From Algoriphagus resistens (GTDB taxonomy: Bacteria; Bacteroidota; Bacteroidia; Cytophagales; Cyclobacteriaceae), in NCBI RefSeq assembly GCF_001442615.1, contig NZ_LMXN01000001.1:620001-684000 (forward strand): a stretch of DNA of 64,000 nucleotides. Direction: 5' to 3'. Below are positions 62,085 through 64,000 of the stretch, one piece after another. Under the pieces are notes generated by a model. The model had not been told where the DNA came from. It was given only the letters and a program-made list of their open reading frames with translations, and ran no database searches. Position 1 is the stretch's first letter, and the number at the start of each line of letters is the position of its first letter. A program made the position numbers and the translations under genes.

Positions 62085-63427
62085 ATTCAATCCTAATTTA
62101 TCTGGCCGAAGCAAGCATCTGCGTCGCCATTACGGTTCTCTTTTATCGCTTTGTATTGAGTGAGTTGACTTTTTTCACACTCAACCGGGTGATTTTGATC
62201 AGTATGCTGATGTTGTCCTTTATCATTCCGATGCTCTCTTTCAATTTAGGGATGGCATCAATCGGTACGGGGGAAATTGTACTTCCTGAATTTTTGGTAG
62301 GCAAGCAAGCAGCGCAGGAAACGCTCAGCCTTTCCTGGCAGGAAATTGTCTTTTATACCTATCTGGCCGGGGTAATCCTGATGACTGTTCACTTGATTTT
62401 GGGCTTTTTTACCTCACAGCGTCTGCTGGGCAAGTCGAGGTTGATGCAATACCAGAATTACTGGATTGCTGTGCATCCACAGTTTATACCGGCCTCCTTT
62501 TTCAGCTACATTTTGCTTCCTGATTTCGATCCGGACAGATCCGAGCAGAAGCAGATCATACTGCATGAATCGATGCATGTACGCCTGAAACATAGTTGGG
62601 ACTTGCTTCTGGTCCAGTTTGCCAAAATCATCTTTTGGTTCAATCCACTGATCTACCAGTTTGAAAAGTCGCTTAGGGAAGTGCATGAATACCAGGCTGA
62701 CCAAGGCGTGACTTCCACGTACTCCAGGAAGGAATATTCCGGTCTATTGCTTCAGATGATCACCGGGGGACAGGGCTGGCACTTCATGAATAACTTCAAC
62801 CAATTCCAAACCAAAAAACGAATTATTATGATGAGTAAACCACAATCCCAGAAAAAGGAAATGCGCAGGTTCTTGCTTGCGGTCCCTGTGTTGGCGGCCC
62901 TGTTCTTCGTGTTTTCCTGCGAGATCACCCCCGAGGAAGATATAGCAGGACCGACTATGGAAGGCGAAATAAATAAGGCGAATTTAGTGACTACAGACTT
63001 TACGGCAAGGAAACTGGCCAAAGACGGACAGACGATTTTTGATGTGGTGGAAAGTCCGCCAAGTCCTCAGGGTGGGATGGATGGATGGAATAGATACCTG
63101 AGCAATAATTTGTCTTATCCGGCTCAGGCCAGAAGAATGGGGATAGAAGGGACTGTAATTGTGGCATTTGTGGTAAATACAGACGGCAGTCTTTCAGATT
63201 ATGAAGTTATTAGAGGTGTCGGGGGAGGTATTGATGAAGAAGCTATCCGGGTAATAGAAAATGCACCTGACTGGATACCTGGATCGCAGAGCGGGGTAGC
63301 CGTTAATACAAGAATGAGATTGCCGATACGGTTTAAGCTCGGCGGGGATGAAGTGGTGAACCAAGTAAAAATAGACTTTAAAGTTGAAGAAGATCATCCA
63401 TCCACAGTGGTGGTAGGTTATAATTAA
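62081..63427 (+). CDS. M56 (BlaR1-like) metallopeptidase fused to a TonB C-terminal domain
   Basis: A 448-residue protein. Three N-terminal helices lead to the M56 zinc site H-E-S-M-H (162-166) and a downstream VHEYQADQ segment holding the third ligand. A fourth helix (about 265-281, ending in FVFSC) is followed by a periplasmic C-terminal TonB_C domain (about 330-432: WNRYLSNNLSYPAQARRMGIEGTVIVAFVV.. LPIRFKL). No penicillin-binding sensor domain is present, so the signal is not a beta-lactam of the classical type. It overlaps the BlaI gene and precedes a gene made of the same TonB_C domain. Confidence 0.92.
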   Translation: MNSILIYLAEASICVAITVLFYRFVLSELTFFTLNRVILISMLMLSFIIPMLSFNLGMASIGTGEIVLPEFLVGKQAAQETLSLSWQEIVFYTYLAGVILMTVHLILGFFTSQRLLGKSRLMQYQNYWIAVHPQFIPASFFSYILLPDFDPDRSEQKQIILHESMHVRLKHSWDLLLVQFAKIIFWFNPLIYQFEKSLREVHEYQADQGVTSTYSRKEYSGLLLQMITGGQGWHFMNNFNQFQTKKRIIMMSKPQSQKKEMRRFLLAVPVLAALFFVFSCEITPEEDIAGPTMEGEINKANLVTTDFTARKLAKDGQTIFDVVESPPSPQGGMDGWNRYLSNNLSYPAQARRMGIEGTVIVAFVVNTDGSLSDYEVIRGVGGGIDEEAIRVIENAPDWIPGSQSGVAVNTRMRLPIRFKLGGDEVVNQVKIDFKVEEDHPSTVVVGYN

Positions 63428-63508
63428 GTTGAGCAGATTAAATTAACTAGCAGGAATCCGGGGTATTCGGGATTTCTGATAGATGAAAATACAGTTAAAC
63501 CATACACT

Positions 63509-63934
63509 ATGAAACGAACAACCCAATATTCCCCGTTAAAAACAATTCCACTTCTACTGGTTGCACTGCTCTTTTTTACAGCTCTTCCCGGTCATACGGC
63601 CCTTGCGCAGACAGAATCCGGGAAAGTCTATAAGGAAGTAGACGAAATGCCAACGCCGCCTGAAGGAATTGACGGATGGAATAATTACCTGGCCAAAAAT
63701 ATGAAGTACCCGAAGGCCGCAAGAAAATCAAAAGTCGAGGGCATGGTCATGGTATCGTTTGTAGTGCAGCAATCCGGTGAGATTTCCAATGTGGAAATTG
63801 TCCGGGGAATAGGGAAAGGCTGTGATGAGGAAGTTGTACGGCTGGTGAAGGAATCGCCAAAGTGGAAACCTGGAAAAAAGGACGGGAACATTGTCAAAAC
63901 ACAGATGATGCTACCTGTGAATTTTAAGCTATAG
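63509..63934 (+). CDS. TonB_C-domain protein with signal sequence
   Basis: A 141-residue protein. A hydrophobic N-terminal segment (LLLVALLFFTALPGHTALAQ) looks like a cleavable signal peptide, leaving essentially only a TonB C-terminal domain (WNNYLAKNMKYPKAARKSKVEGMVMVSFVV.. LPVNFKL). It lacks the proline-rich spanner of energy-transducing TonB. The domain is clearly paralogous to the C-terminus of the preceding M56 protein, with which it shares spacing and many positions. It follows that gene by 81 nt and ends at a terminator. Confidence 0.88.
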   Translation: MKRTTQYSPLKTIPLLLVALLFFTALPGHTALAQTESGKVYKEVDEMPTPPEGIDGWNNYLAKNMKYPKAARKSKVEGMVMVSFVVQQSGEISNVEIVRGIGKGCDEEVVRLVKESPKWKPGKKDGNIVKTQMMLPVNFKL

Positions 63935-63953
63935 TTAAGTTTTAATTAGTTGT

Positions 63954-63987
63954 AAAAAACATCCGGAGAATCTTCGGATGTTTTTTT
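63954..63987 (+). terminator. Rho-independent terminator of the BlaI-M56-TonB_C operon
   Basis: A-rich lead, stem ACATCCG/CGGATGT with inner AGA/TCT pairing, then TTTTTTT. It starts about 20 nt after the stop of the TonB_C gene. Confidence 0.88.
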
Positions 63988-64000
63988 GTGTCCAGAAAAA

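Overview
The window looks like chromosomal DNA of a Bacteroidota member, most likely Cytophagales (Cyclobacteriaceae/Algoriphagus-like). The evidence is a SusC/SusD pair with Bacteroidota-type lipoproteins, DUF4249 and DUF6520 proteins, an M56 (BlaR1-like) peptidase fused to a TonB C-terminal domain, a Bat-type vWA/TPR cluster, promoters of the TTTG-N20-TAnnTTTG type, frequent TTG starts and weak Shine-Dalgarno signals. No rRNA, tRNA, CRISPR array or intact transposase was seen. All family assignments come from reading motifs by eye; no database search was run.

Region 1 (1-10354, + strand) is a tightly packed surface-polysaccharide operon of eleven genes: ten glycosyltransferases (GT2, GT4 and GT8-like types) and one methyltransferase-like protein. 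The first gene is cut by the window edge. Genes up to about 8035 are visibly AT-rich and the last two are not. Region 2 (10532-19003) interrupts the polysaccharide genes. It holds an XRE regulator with a 23-bp palindrome upstream, a decayed gene, and a cassette of a TlpA-like thiol oxidoreductase, SusC and SusD (+), facing a small secreted two-cysteine DUF6520 peptide and a MauE/DoxX-like redox membrane protein (-). I consider this cassette the best candidate for an undescribed system. Region 3 (19292-25107, mostly -) resumes polysaccharide functions: a GT4 enzyme, a polysaccharide deacetylase, a polymerase-like membrane protein and a phytanoyl-CoA dioxygenase-like protein, mixed with an NTF2-like protein and gene remnants.

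Region 4 (25424-38990) is accessory DNA with small single-gene units, wide gaps and pseudogenes: an ArsR regulator with two tandem SRPBCC proteins, a DUF1801 protein, a beta-barrel protein, a VC0807-like membrane protein, a Crp/Fnr regulator, a broken FAD monooxygenase, a DUF1295 protein, a methyltransferase, two AraC/oxidoreductase modules and a serine hydrolase. Region 5 (39284-46959) is core metabolism and RNA biology: HMG-CoA lyase, a MerR regulator, rsmE, a DEAD-box helicase, a queuosine-precursor transporter, ribonuclease Z, a STAS protein and purC. Region 6 (47020-63934) is envelope-related: a MORN-repeat protein, a TolC/RND/adaptor efflux operon, thiolase, a Bat-type cluster, a TonB-dependent receptor with a DUF4249 lipoprotein, and a BlaI/M56-TonB/TonB_C regulatory operon ending in a clear terminator.

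Several signals are not explained by genes. A dispersed intergenic repeat of about 85 bp with a conserved hairpin occurs four to five times. Palindromic repeat material sits in frame inside the interdomain linkers of two GT4 enzymes. Candidate operators lie at the arsR, blaI and XRE genes.
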